DNA of 44,941 nt, taken from positions 1 through 44,941 of the forward strand of contig NZ_KE387176.1 in the NCBI RefSeq assembly GCF_000430625.1. The letters are read 5' to 3'. Shown here in pieces: positions 24,516-32,980 of this stretch. This DNA is from Aneurinibacillus terranovensis DSM 18919 (GTDB lineage: Bacteria; Bacillota; Bacilli; Aneurinibacillales; Aneurinibacillaceae). Within the stretch, counting starts at the first letter, position 1. Each line of letters opens with the position of its first letter. The notes beneath the pieces were generated by a model. That model was given only the letters and a program-made list of their open reading frames with translations, was not told where the DNA came from and did not search any database. A program made the position numbers and the translations under genes.

Positions 24516-24845
24516 ATGCCTAAGAAATTTATGAGTGTTGTAGGGGTTTTGCTGCTTCTCGTTGGAATCATGGGAGTTTTCGTGCCTTTTACCGGAGTTC
24601 TTGACTTAACTTTTACTCACACGATCGTTTATTTAGTTACAGGCCTGTTGGCGCTCGCTGTTAGCGGCAATACGAAGAACAGCATCACATTAGCGAAAGT
24701 AATAGGAATCGTGTATACGCTTTTAGGAATCGCCGGGTTGTTTACTCAGCATGCGCTTGGTATGATGTTGATGCCTTTGGATACGGTACTAAACTTTATT
24801 CTCGGGATCGCAGCCCTTGTTGTGAGTTTCAAAAGCAAATGGTAA
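24516..24845 (+). CDS. Small DUF4383-like membrane protein
   Basis: A 109-residue protein with four hydrophobic segments (VVGVLLLLVGIMGVF, TIVYLVTGLLALAV, IGIVYTLLGIAGLF, TVLNFILGIAALVV), matching DUF4383-type proteins of unknown function. ATG 24516 is chosen for its SD (AGAGGGGTG); an upstream ATG at 24483 would add 11 residues. It lies in the insertion between ylzJ and spoIIIE. Confidence 0.7.
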   Translation: MPKKFMSVVGVLLLLVGIMGVFVPFTGVLDLTFTHTIVYLVTGLLALAVSGNTKNSITLAKVIGIVYTLLGIAGLFTQHALGMMLMPLDTVLNFILGIAALVVSFKSKW

Positions 24846-24983
24846 GAGCCGGTATATCCTTGGATAGAAGTAATCAGCAAAAGGGTGCTCTTTTTTCCGC
24901 AAATGTAAAACTTTCATTTCTGCGTGGTAAATAGCCAAAGCCAAATTTGTTCCGGGATGAAATTGAGCGGGGAGAGGTGAACA

Positions 24984-25319
24984 ATGAGGCGTTCTATTGA
25001 TGTGTCGCTAAAAAAGCGAAAATTATATCTGCTTGAGGATGGCCATGTTATTCGAGTATATCCAATTGGAATAGGAAAAATACTAACCGAAACGCCAACG
25101 GGTGTATATACCATCATAAATAAAGCGCCAAATCCGGGGGGACCGTTTGGTGCGATGTGGATGGGATTGAACCGTCCACATTATGGGATTCATGGAACAA
25201 ATGCACCATGGTCCATTGGAAAAAGAGTCTCGAAAGGCTGTATACGAATGTATAATCATGATGTGTTGGAATTATCGCAGCTTGTACCTATTGGAACTAC
25301 TGTCATTATTAAATCATAA
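24984..25319 (+). CDS. L,D-transpeptidase (YkuD domain only)
   Basis: A 111-residue YkuD-fold enzyme that makes or edits 3-3 cross-links in peptidoglycan. The active-site motif is complete: [20 protein letters not shown] with the conserved His and Cys. It lacks a signal peptide and a LysM domain, so it is the minimal catalytic domain, probably spore-related or released by another route. The SD is GAGAGG, with start ATG 24984. It sits directly before spoIIIE in the interrupted region. Confidence 0.88.
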   Translation: MRRSIDVSLKKRKLYLLEDGHVIRVYPIGIGKILTETPTGVYTIINKAPNPGGPFGAMWMGLNRPHYGIHGTNAPWSIGKRVSKGCIRMYNHDVLELSQLVPIGTTVIIKS

Positions 25320-25436
25320 CTAGTTTTTCTACTAAAAAACCCTGCATTTTTTCGCACGAATACAAATACATATCCAGCAATGACCATCTGAATGTTCTTA
25401 TGGTATAATATTCATTACGAACGGTACGATTAGTCA

Positions 25437-25467
25437 AGCAGCCTAGAGTTCGGCTGCTTTTTTTACA
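25437..25467 (+). terminator. Terminator upstream of spoIIIE
   Basis: AGCAGCC (25437-25443) and GGCTGCT (25452-25458) form a stem with a T-tract of seven. It isolates spoIIIE from the upstream small genes. Confidence 0.8.
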
Positions 25468-25484
25468 TATAAGAAAGTAAATTG

Positions 25485-25556
25485 TCTTACACGCATACGT
25501 GCAACTAAGTCTGTCGCCTGCGCCTTTGGCGTGGCGCTAGCCAAGTTTTTCTTTAA
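25485..25556. repeat. Dispersed hairpin repeat, copy B
   Basis: Aligned with the copy at 8841-8910: TCTTACACGCATA start, GCAACTAAG, a GC-rich hairpin (GCGCCTTTGGCG) and AGCCAAGTTTTTCTTTA end. Roughly three quarters identical. It is inserted between the terminator and the spoIIIE start and so forms part of its upstream region. Confidence 0.7.
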
Positions 25557-25582
25557 ATTTTTGACATCGGGAGTGAGAGGCA

Positions 25583-28141
25583 GTGGCTCAAACAAAGAAA
25601 GTGAAAAAAGGAACTGGCAAGCCGCAAAAAAACATGCGGGAAACACTGCGTTATGAGCTTTATGGTTTGGTAGTCATTGCCATATCTCTGCTTGTGCTGT
25701 TAACATTTTCGAATGCAAGCTGGTTTGGAAGATACTTTTCCTGGGTGTTCCGTATTGCTGCCGGTTCCTGGGATTTTGTTATTCCTTTGTTTGGAATTGG
25801 GATAGGGCTGTATTTAATGGTACAGAGAAAATGGCCGAACGTTCTTTCCGCAAGGTGGGTTGGCGCGGGGCTGCTTTTTTTCTCGATTCTGGTATGGGAC
25901 CATCGGTTGCTGTTTGAACAGCTTACCGCAAGTGGAAAATTCGAGTCGCGTTCCGTTATATCGGTTACATGGGAGCAAATGCTGAGAGAAAAACTGCAGG
26001 TGATGAAGGGGAAACCCTCGACTACCGACGTGGGCGGCGGGATGATCGGCGCGATTGGCTACGCCTTATTCTTCAATCTGGTTGGAAGTGCCGGCACAAT
26101 GTTGATTATTGTCTTTATGACTCTGATTGGCCTTATGCTTGCCTTTCAAATATCTTATGTCCGAATTCTTGCTTCAATTAAAGCTTTGTTCAGCAGGTTT
26201 GGAAATCGCGCGTCCGAAGCCGTACAAGATGCTCTCGTATTAATGAGTGAGAGAAGGGAAGAACGGCTTCACGCCCGGGAAGAGGCGATAGAAAATGAAA
26301 GAGGCGATGAAATAGAAGAAGGGGAAGAAACGGGAGGCAGTACAGAGGCGCCGGCCGAAGGAGACAGTGAAGGTCAAGGAGGAGGTTTACTGCGTCGCTT
26401 CACTAGAAAGAGACAGGCCCGGTCCACGGTGCAGGGAGAACAAATCCATGCACAGGAACAAGGGGCGACAAGCGGAGAATTGCCATCCCCTGCATTTTTT
26501 CCAATCAATGAGTCAGAACAACCAACAGACCTTGTTATCGATGATTTTGCGAGCAACGTATACAGTGAACCTGAAGCCGTATTTCCGAATATGGAGGTAA
26601 GACCGGATGAATCCCGCATTAGGGTTACACTGCAGCAACGAAGAACGCCTGAACTTAAAGAGCCACCTGCTGCCCCTGTGGTAGAAGGGGTAATTTCCGA
26701 CGTGGCCCTTTTTGCAGGGGAACAGGAAGACGCGCATTATCTGCTGCCGACGTTTACGTTAATGGACCGTCCGAAACCAAACCGGTTATCGGCTTCCAAC
26801 AAAAGTGCCCAGAACAATGCCAATAAGCTGGAAGCAACGCTTGAAAGTTTCGGTGTTCAGGCCAGGGTGCTCCGCGTGCAGCGCGGGCCGACCGTTACCC
26901 GCTATGAAATTCAGCCGGCTGTTGGGGTTAAAGTAAGCCGAATTGTAAATTTAACAGATGATATTGCATTAGCCCTTGCCGCACGTGGTATTCGTATAGA
27001 AGCACCTATCCCGGGCAAGTCCGCCATTGGGATTGAAGTGCCTAACGATGAAATATCCCTTGTGACGCTGCGCGAAGTGCTTGAAAGTGAAGAATACCAG
27101 CATTCGGATAACCGCCTTAGCATCGCTTTGGGTCGGGACATTTCCGGACAACCTATCATCGGCAATCTGGAGAAAATGCCGCATTTGCTGGTCGCCGGTG
27201 CAACCGGGAGCGGAAAATCCGTTTGTATTAATGGCATTATTATGAGCATACTATTTAAAGCAAGACCGAGTGAAGTCAAGCTCATGATGATAGACCCCAA
27301 AATGGTAGAACTTAATATTTATAACGGCATTCCGCATTTATTGTCTCCAGTCGTCACCGACCCACGCCGGGCTTCGCTCGCGTTAAAAAAAGTTGTGCAG
27401 GAGATGGAGCGACGCTATGAACTGTTTGCCAAGGCGGGTACAAGAGATCTGGAGCGGTACAATCAGCTCGTGACAGGGCAGGGCGGGGTTCCGCTGCCGC
27501 TTATCGTTGTCATTGTCGATGAGCTGGCTGATTTGATGATGGTGGCGCCGGGTGATGTGGAAGATGCAATCTGCCGGCTCGCCCAGATGGCCCGTGCCGC
27601 TGGAATTCACCTGATTATCGCTACGCAGCGCCCATCAGTCGACGTGATTACCGGGGTAATTAAGGCTAATATCCCCTCGCGGATTGCGTTTGGGGTTTCG
27701 TCGATGGCTGATTCCCGCACCATTCTCGATATGGGCGGCGCCGAAAAGCTTCTGGGCCGGGGGGACATGCTGTATCTGCCGGTTGGAGCTTCGAAGCCGA
27801 CTCGAATACAAGGGGCGTTTATCAGCGATCATGAGGTGGAAAAAGTGGTTGCATACGTGAAAGATCAGTTAGAGGCGTGCTATCAGTCGGACATGATTCC
27901 AGAGGAAGAGACATCTGCCGCTAATCATGAGCCGGAGGACGAATTATATAACCAGGCGGTTCAGCTTGTCCGTGAGGCGCAAACCGCTTCCGTTTCACTC
28001 ATCCAGCGCCGGCTGCGCGTCGGTTATGCCCGTGCGGCACGGCTGATCGATATGATGGAAGCCCGTGGGATAGTCGGTCCATATGAGGGAAGTAAACCGC
28101 GGGAAGTGCTTGTGCCAAGAACCGACACGCAAATTTCTTAA
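25583..28141 (+). CDS. spoIIIE: DNA translocase SpoIIIE/FtsK
   Basis: An 852-residue DNA translocase that pumps the chromosome into the forespore or clears DNA at division. Four membrane helices occupy about 25-175. A charged linker (about 195-300, Glu-rich) follows, then the alpha/beta motor (about 400-760) with Walker [10 protein letters not shown] near 539 and Walker [14 protein letters not shown]. The C-terminal gamma winged-helix domain (about 785-850) has the [21 protein letters not shown] motif that reads oriented sequence. It starts at GTG 25583 behind GGGAGTGAG. Length and domains are normal. Confidence 0.96.
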   Translation: MAQTKKVKKGTGKPQKNMRETLRYELYGLVVIAISLLVLLTFSNASWFGRYFSWVFRIAAGSWDFVIPLFGIGIGLYLMVQRKWPNVLSARWVGAGLLFFSILVWDHRLLFEQLTASGKFESRSVISVTWEQMLREKLQVMKGKPSTTDVGGGMIGAIGYALFFNLVGSAGTMLIIVFMTLIGLMLAFQISYVRILASIKALFSRFGNRASEAVQDALVLMSERREERLHAREEAIENERGDEIEEGEETGGSTEAPAEGDSEGQGGGLLRRFTRKRQARSTVQGEQIHAQEQGATSGELPSPAFFPINESEQPTDLVIDDFASNVYSEPEAVFPNMEVRPDESRIRVTLQQRRTPELKEPPAAPVVEGVISDVALFAGEQEDAHYLLPTFTLMDRPKPNRLSASNKSAQNNANKLEATLESFGVQARVLRVQRGPTVTRYEIQPAVGVKVSRIVNLTDDIALALAARGIRIEAPIPGKSAIGIEVPNDEISLVTLREVLESEEYQHSDNRLSIALGRDISGQPIIGNLEKMPHLLVAGATGSGKSVCINGIIMSILFKARPSEVKLMMIDPKMVELNIYNGIPHLLSPVVTDPRRASLALKKVVQEMERRYELFAKAGTRDLERYNQLVTGQGGVPLPLIVVIVDELADLMMVAPGDVEDAICRLAQMARAAGIHLIIATQRPSVDVITGVIKANIPSRIAFGVSSMADSRTILDMGGAEKLLGRGDMLYLPVGASKPTRIQGAFISDHEVEKVVAYVKDQLEACYQSDMIPEEETSAANHEPEDELYNQAVQLVREAQTASVSLIQRRLRVGYARAARLIDMMEARGIVGPYEGSKPREVLVPRTDTQIS

Positions 28142-28257
28142 AAGACAGAAAATGGAATAACACCTTACCAGTTATGGAAATTCATATTAAGATTTTTGTG
28201 CTTATGGTGGAACCGGTTACATACTAAGATTGATTCCTAGTATAGGGGGTAAATTAC

Positions 28258-29340
28258 GTGGTAAAAACAAAGCGCGTTATTATATCTATGCTGGCATTAG
28301 TGCTGGTTATGGCAGCCATGCTTACAGGTTGCGGTGGGAATACATCAGGTGGCACATCCAGCGGTGGAAATCAGGCCGGCGGAAACCAGGGTGGCTTCCA
28401 TGCTTCCATGGTTACGGATACAGGTGGTGTGGATGATAACTCGTTCAACCAGTCCGCATGGGAGGGTTTGAAAAAGGCACAATCTGATTTAGGGATTAAA
28501 GTGGATTACCTGCAAAGTAAAGCGACAACAGATTATGCGTCGAACCTTAACCAATTTGTACATGCGAAGTCCGACCTCATCTGGGGTATTGGTTATAAAA
28601 TGGACCGGGATATGAAGCAGATCGCTCAGGCTAACCCCAATACGAAATTCGGTCTGGTTGACTCAGCGTGGGACAAAGTCCCGAAAAATGTGGTGTGCGT
28701 GACTTTTAAAGAAGAAGAAGGATCTTTCTTAATGGGTGTTATCGCCGCCAAAATGACAAAAACGAAAAAAGTCGGATTCCTTGGCGGAGCGGAATTTCCG
28801 CTCATTAAAAAATTCGAATATGGTTTTAGAGCTGGCATTGCTACTGTCGACCCTTCGATCAAAGTCATTTCCAACTACGCAGGAACGTTTGACACGCCTG
28901 ATAAAGGTAAGACTTTTGCCAACACTATGTACGGCCAGGGCGTTGATATTATTTTCCACGCATCTGGCAAAACGGGAGACGGACTCTTTACTGAGGCGAA
29001 AGAGCAGCGCAAAGCCGGGAAAAAGGTTTGGGTAATCGGGGTAGACAAAGACCAGGCCTTCATGGGCCCGGATGTAACCTTATCTTCGATGGTAAAACAA
29101 GTAGGCGTTGCGGTATATGACATAACGAAGGAAACAAAAGATGGCAAATTCCCCGGCGGGCAGGTTAGAACGTTTGGGCTGAAAGAAGGCGGGGTTAGAC
29201 CTGCGCCGACAACTAAAAATAATGTACCGGCTGATGTATTGAAATTAGTTGATGATTACAAGCAGAAAATTATTAAAGGTGATATTAAAGTACCTAGCAC
29301 GCCGGAACAATTCAAGGCGGCATTCCCTAATCAAGGCTAG
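28258..29340 (+). CDS. BMP-family substrate-binding lipoprotein (nucleoside-type)
   Basis: A 360-residue lipoprotein with a signal peptide ending in lipobox LTGC (Cys about 23), a Gly/Ser-rich linker, then a BMP (PnrA-like) periplasmic-binding fold. Key segments are VTDTGGVDDNSFNQSAWEGL, GFLGGAEFPLIKKFEYGFRAG and VIGVDKDQAF. Related proteins deliver purine nucleosides to ABC importers (e.g. NupN); Med relatives regulate competence. No permease or ATPase is adjacent, so it may act with a transporter elsewhere. It starts at GTG 28258 with SD AGGGGGT. Confidence 0.9.
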   Translation: MVKTKRVIISMLALVLVMAAMLTGCGGNTSGGTSSGGNQAGGNQGGFHASMVTDTGGVDDNSFNQSAWEGLKKAQSDLGIKVDYLQSKATTDYASNLNQFVHAKSDLIWGIGYKMDRDMKQIAQANPNTKFGLVDSAWDKVPKNVVCVTFKEEEGSFLMGVIAAKMTKTKKVGFLGGAEFPLIKKFEYGFRAGIATVDPSIKVISNYAGTFDTPDKGKTFANTMYGQGVDIIFHASGKTGDGLFTEAKEQRKAGKKVWVIGVDKDQAFMGPDVTLSSMVKQVGVAVYDITKETKDGKFPGGQVRTFGLKEGGVRPAPTTKNNVPADVLKLVDDYKQKIIKGDIKVPSTPEQFKAAFPNQG

Positions 29341-29360
29341 TTTTATACTAGCCTTCTTTT
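29333..29360 (+). terminator. Terminator of the BMP lipoprotein gene
   Basis: AAGGCTAG (29333-29340) / CTAGCCTT (29348-29355), loop TTTTATA, followed by CTTTTCTG. The left arm overlaps the stop codon. Confidence 0.85.
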
Positions 29361-29426
29361 CTGTCCGTAAGCATGTACCATCAATCGTGCAGTCAATTAA
29401 AGGGGAGAAAATGATGGAATACAGAA

Positions 29427-29531
29427 GTGGTTAGGATTATTATTGCACTCATTATATTATTTGTGGTTGCTAACGGCATTGCTCGCGGCTTGCTCGGCTT
29501 CTTTACACGCCGGAAGAAGGAGGGGGCATAA
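29427..29531 (+). CDS. Small single-helix membrane protein
   Basis: Thirty-four codons starting GTG at 29427 (MVRIIIALIILFVVANGIA) and ending in a basic tail RRKKEGA. Only one hydrophobic helix is present, typical of small membrane proteins. A nearby ATG at 29411 has the better SD (AGGGGAG) but another frame and stops after 7 codons. It may show a frameshift or re-initiation. Not recognised. Confidence 0.45.
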   Translation: MVRIIIALIILFVVANGIARGLLGFFTRRKKEGA

Positions 29532-29607
29532 GCATGCTTGATATTTTACCATCCTGATTAACAACATGTTTTGTGGTAAATATCGGAGCTGGAGGGCATG
29601 ATGACGT

Positions 29608-30087
29608 ATGAAGTTTATAGATGATTTTAAGAAATTTATAAGTAAAGGAAATGTTGTAAACCTTGCCGTAGGAGTTGCTATGGGTGCAGCCTTTAATAAT
29701 ATTGTCACCTCCCTGGTCAATGATATTATCATGCCGCCGCTCGGGAAAGTATTATCCGGGGTGGATTTCTCGGAACTGTTCATCAATCTGTCTTCTCATA
29801 AGTATGCAACGCTTGCCGACGCTAAAAAAGCCGGGGTTGCGACCATCAACTACGGGTTGTTTTTAAACAATGTTTTGCGTTTTTTAATTATTGCGCTCAC
29901 CCTTTTTTTTATTGTACGGGCTTACACACGACTCGTTGAATTAGCCGAGTTTAGGGATAAGGCGGCAAAGGAAGCAAAAAACCCGGATAAAAAAGAATGT
30001 CCGTTCTGTCTGTCTGATGTGCTTTTCAATGCGTCCCGCTGTCCGGCCTGCACTTCATTTTTTGAGACAGGCGAATCGAAAAAATGA
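29608..30087 (+). CDS. mscL: Large-conductance mechanosensitive channel with zinc ribbon
   Basis: A 159-residue MscL homologue that opens under membrane tension to relieve osmotic downshock. The N-terminal helix and pore helix (about 14-45, GNVVNLAVGVAMGAAFNNIVTSLVNDIIMPPLG) and second membrane helix (about 80-103) are conserved. The cytoplasmic tail carries a C4 zinc ribbon, Cys131, Cys134, Cys145 and Cys148, instead of the short coiled coil of E. coli MscL. ATG 29608 is the only start in frame with the family N-terminus. The ribbon may couple gating to zinc or redox state (inference). Confidence 0.92.
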   Translation: MKFIDDFKKFISKGNVVNLAVGVAMGAAFNNIVTSLVNDIIMPPLGKVLSGVDFSELFINLSSHKYATLADAKKAGVATINYGLFLNNVLRFLIIALTLFFIVRAYTRLVELAEFRDKAAKEAKNPDKKECPFCLSDVLFNASRCPACTSFFETGESKK

Positions 30088-30158
30088 TCCTACATGTACG
30101 CCCGGCTGAATGATAAAATATAAGAAAACTTTTATAGATAAAGGGATGCGATTAACTT

Positions 30159-30593
30159 ATGATCAATGAAGAAAAAGAGAGCATACTCGACAATGAAATT
30201 AGCGAGCTTATAATCCCGGCTCATAAGGTAGCGATCGTTCAGATAGGGAATTCTTTGGAGCATGCACTGCTTGTCCTTATTAAATCAGGATACTCCGCCA
30301 TACCGGTTCTTGACCATGATTACAAACTGCGGGGATTAATCAGCACTACGATCATTATGGACAGTATTCTTGGCCTTGAGAAAATCGAATACGAGAAACT
30401 GGGAGAACACAAAGTAGAAGAAATTATGATGACAAAGGTAGCCCGTATCAACGAGAACGGCATTTTTTTCCGTGCGCTTGAACTTTCCATCAACCATCCT
30501 TTTTTGTGCGTAGAAAATGAAGAAGGCGTGTTTGTCGGCCTACTGACCCGCAAATCGATTCTCGCCGTTATTCACCGTCATTTAAAAAACTAA
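30159..30593 (+). CDS. cbpB: CBS-domain c-di-AMP-binding protein CbpB
   Basis: A 144-residue protein made of two CBS domains (about 10-70 and 80-143; GYSAIPVLDHDYKLRGLIST and PFLCVENEEGVFVGLLTRKSI). It matches CbpB/YkuL-type proteins that bind cyclic di-AMP and regulate Rel (p)ppGpp synthetase activity in Firmicutes. It starts at ATG 30159 with a weak SD-like AAAGGGATG. Placement next to mscL fits an osmotic/c-di-AMP theme. Confidence 0.85.
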   Translation: MINEEKESILDNEISELIIPAHKVAIVQIGNSLEHALLVLIKSGYSAIPVLDHDYKLRGLISTTIIMDSILGLEKIEYEKLGEHKVEEIMMTKVARINENGIFFRALELSINHPFLCVENEEGVFVGLLTRKSILAVIHRHLKN

Positions 30594-30625
30594 TGCACGG
30601 GGGCGTCCCAAAACATCTGGGTGGG

Positions 30626-30838
30626 TGCGAATGGAATGGTTCGTTTTATTTTTTGTGGGGTCTTTCCTTGCAAGGAAGCGTAAACTGTCCGTGTTAGAAC
30701 AAAAAGGGAAACCCTGTCCGAAACACCTGGGCAGCTCGAAGAGGGAGACAGTCGGACAGGAAAGACGTCTCCCTTTTTGTTCTAACACTGGGTAACGGAA
30801 AGAAAACAAAAAATAAGAAACGAACCATTCCATTGCAC
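30626..30838. repeat. Large nested palindromic element
   Basis: 213 bp that folds into one long rod: outer arms GAATGGAATGGTTCG (from about 30629) and CGAACCATTCCATT, with matching poly-T/poly-A tracts; middle arms GTGTTAGAACAAAAAGGGA (30691-30709) and TCCCTTTTTGTTCTAACAC (30770-30788); inner arms CCTGTCCGA (30713-30721) and TCGGACAGG (30752-30760). A pair of similar motifs (GTCCCAAAACATCTGGG at 30606; GTCCGAAACACCTGGG at 30717) recur. It carries no ORF. It looks like a MITE-like element or structured RNA lying between convergent genes. Confidence 0.75.
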
Positions 30839-31179
30839 ACTTCCTCCAATATTTCGTGCCACGCGCTCCTATGTGGCGGGGAAACCGACGATATGCATTT
30901 CCCATTGAGCGTAATCTAACGACACACACCCTTTATCTCTTTCCGCTCCGATACAGCCTGGCAGAAAAAAGCAGAAATAAACGGATTTCGATCCATTTCG
31001 AACGTTTCTGTTTCTTACCCAATCCTCGTTTAAACTTGATCTCGTCAACTCTCTTTGTAGTCTCGCTTCTTAAATAAAAACGCTCTATTCCAATGCCGCC
31101 ACCATTTGGAGTTTACGTTTGGATACACTCAATGTCGCGCGAAGAAATACTTCATTTTTATGGTTGTGACAATTGAACG
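30839..31179. other. Intergenic sequence behind the palindrome
   Basis: No coding frame with family resemblance or SD is visible on either strand. CAGAAA (from about 30972) and TTTCTG (about 31007) mark a weak wide hairpin. The stretch is AT-rich and ends at the stop of ribU. Confidence 0.4.
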
Positions 31180-31770
31180 TTATTGGTTTTGCACCACAGG
31201 CCGAAGACGATTATAGATCGGGTAAGCAATAAACGCTTCAATAATGCCTTTGATAATGTTAAAAGGAAAAACCGCATAAAACACAAGCGTCCAAAGGCTG
31301 CTGATCCCGGGATTTACCCCATGGGACCATGCCACAATATCGCCGACCGACTTGCCCATCATGTAAGCAAAGGCCGGGATAAAAATATAGTAATTGGCAA
31401 TGGTCATCACAACGGCCATCGCGAACGTCCCTGCGGTAAGGCCAACCCAAAAATGACTTTTCTTCGTGGATCTGCGGATAAAATAAACCGAACATACGAC
31501 AAAGGTGCTGCCGGCGATAAAATTCGAGAACTCGCCAACTCCCATGCCACCGCGGTTAAACAGCAAAAAGTGCAGCAGATTTTTAACCAATTCAACGATA
31601 ACACCCGCCAGGGGACCGAATAGAATCGCACCAAGCAGAGCGGGGATTTCACTAATACCGATTTGTAAAAACGATGGAAACATTGGCAGTGGAATTTCCA
31701 CGAACATCAATAAAAAACCAATCGAAGACAGCAAAGAGAGCAAAGCTGTCTTTCTAACTTTACCTTTCAT
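31180..31770 (-). CDS. ribU: Riboflavin ECF transporter S component RibU
   Basis: A 196-residue membrane substrate-binding (S) component for riboflavin uptake, working with a shared ECF energizing module encoded elsewhere. Six hydrophobic helices are visible. Family landmarks are MFPSFLQIGISEIPALLGAILFGP near the N-terminus and MTIANYYIFIPAFAYM in the middle. The FMN riboswitch directly upstream confirms the substrate. It is preceded by a short leader; no coupled gene follows. Confidence 0.93.
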   Translation of the reverse strand: MKGKVRKTALLSLLSSIGFLLMFVEIPLPMFPSFLQIGISEIPALLGAILFGPLAGVIVELVKNLLHFLLFNRGGMGVGEFSNFIAGSTFVVCSVYFIRRSTKKSHFWVGLTAGTFAMAVVMTIANYYIFIPAFAYMMGKSVGDIVAWSHGVNPGISSLWTLVFYAVFPFNIIKGIIEAFIAYPIYNRLRPVVQNQ

Positions 31771-31782
31771 TTACATATTCCC

Positions 31783-31916
31783 CCTTCTCCCATCCAGACT
31801 ATACTGTCGGTCCCGGAATTGCACCGGGTCCACCGCATGCTGACATGCGGGTCACGGACTGAGGATGACGCATCATCCATCACCGCCGGTCGGGAATTTC
31901 ACCCTGCCCCGAAGGT
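31783..31916 (-). ncRNA. FMN (RFN) riboswitch
   Basis: Read on the minus strand, it shows the RFN core: CTTCGGGGCAGGGTG, AAATTCCCGACCGGCGG, the variable arm, CCGGTGCAATTCCGG and GGACCGACAGTATAGTCTGG, then GATGGGAGAAGG. It controls the adjacent ribU, likely repressing it when FMN is plentiful. Because only about 13 bp separate it from the start codon, control is likely at translation. Confidence 0.95.
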
Positions 31917-32119
31917 TTTTGTTAATTATTTCACAACCATATTAAAAATAATGCCATGAAAATCAAACAAGGTCAATACATTGTTTATAATTAGGGAAGG
32001 TATGTATGTAATATTTATGGCGTTTGGGACTTGTTTCCGATTACAATTGTAGGGGAAAGAAATAAGAAGAAATCAGGGGTACTTACTTCATCAAATCGGG
32101 GAAGAAAGAGGGGAGCCAT

Positions 32120-32480
32120 ATGAACTTTGCTATCGAGTTTTTGACAAGTACAATCGAAAAATTTAAAGATGTAAAAGAGTTAGGGGAGAAGACGATTGCC
32201 CAGCTTAACGATGAGGAAATAAACTGGACACGGGTGAGGAATTAAATAGTACAGCGATCATCATCAAGCATCTGAGCGGAAACATGATTTCAAGATGGAC
32301 TGATTTTTTGACAACCGATAGGGAAAAGCCGGATCGCAACAGGGACGATGAGTTTATGTCAGGGCTTATCACCAAAAAAGAATTATTGGAATTTTGGGAA
32401 ACTGGCGGGCACACCCTGTTTACGGCCCTGAGTGTTCCGAAAGGAAAATCGTTGGAGTACCTGGAACAAAAAAACTGGAA
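32120..32480 (+). pseudogene. Frameshifted DUF1572/DinB-like gene
   Basis: The gene starts normally (MNFAIEFLTSTIEKFKDVKEL, ATG 32120 after GGGGAG) but hits a stop near 32244. The frame then resumes in another register (GEELNSTAIIIKHLSGNM..., EFWETGGHTLFTALSV) and stops matching after SVPKGKSLEYL. It is a small DUF1572 four-helix protein lost by frameshift and 3' replacement. Confidence 0.75.
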
Positions 32481-32518
32481 CAAAAACGAAACCAGCATCA
32501 GTAAAGGGGGAGGCGTAG

Positions 32519-32980
32519 GTGTTCTGGAACATTTCGTACTGGGAGTGGATTGGATATATTATTGGAGTAATCGGAATCATCGTGGTGAGTCTTCCAAACG
32601 GAATTTTAAAAAAGTTTGAGAAATACTTTTCGAGTGACCATCTCCATAAAAAAATCACATGGGAAGAAGTGGATACCATCGTGATTGCCCAACAGGAAGC
32701 AGCGGATGAAAGCAAACGAACACAGCTGGTTGGCTGGTTTAATCAAGCAGGCCTTGTTGAGGAGGTAAAGATACCTGGTCAACAGGAGAAGGAAGCATTG
32801 ATACAAATCGACTTAACAAACGGAGAAAAAATTAGGATGTCCCCATATAAAAATGATTTTTTGGTCGTGCGAAGCGGGGAAAGCCATATGGCTCCTGTTA
32901 TCTATTGGGCTAAACAAGGGGACATATCCCGGCTAATGGCCGAACTACAACGAGAAGGTGAGGTATCTTATGAAACCTGA
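32519..32980 (+). CDS. YfmQ-like membrane-anchored protein
   Basis: A 153-residue protein with one N-terminal membrane helix (about 8-27, WIGYIIGVIGIIVVSLPNGI) and a soluble domain (LVGWFNQAGLVEEVKIPGQQ, LTNGEKIRMSPYK). The layout (short helix, then LPNGILKKFEKYF) resembles the YfmQ family; the role is unknown. It starts at GTG 32519 with SD GGGGGAGG. It begins inside the region where the DUF1572 relic ends and overlaps the glycosylase gene start by 11 bp. Confidence 0.65.
   Translation: MFWNISYWEWIGYIIGVIGIIVVSLPNGILKKFEKYFSSDHLHKKITWEEVDTIVIAQQEAADESKRTQLVGWFNQAGLVEEVKIPGQQEKEALIQIDLTNGEKIRMSPYKNDFLVVRSGESHMAPVIYWAKQGDISRLMAELQREGEVSYET

Noticed and set aside
30856-31077. A 73-codon plus-strand frame after the palindrome
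   Set aside because: No SD, basic random composition, no family resemblance.
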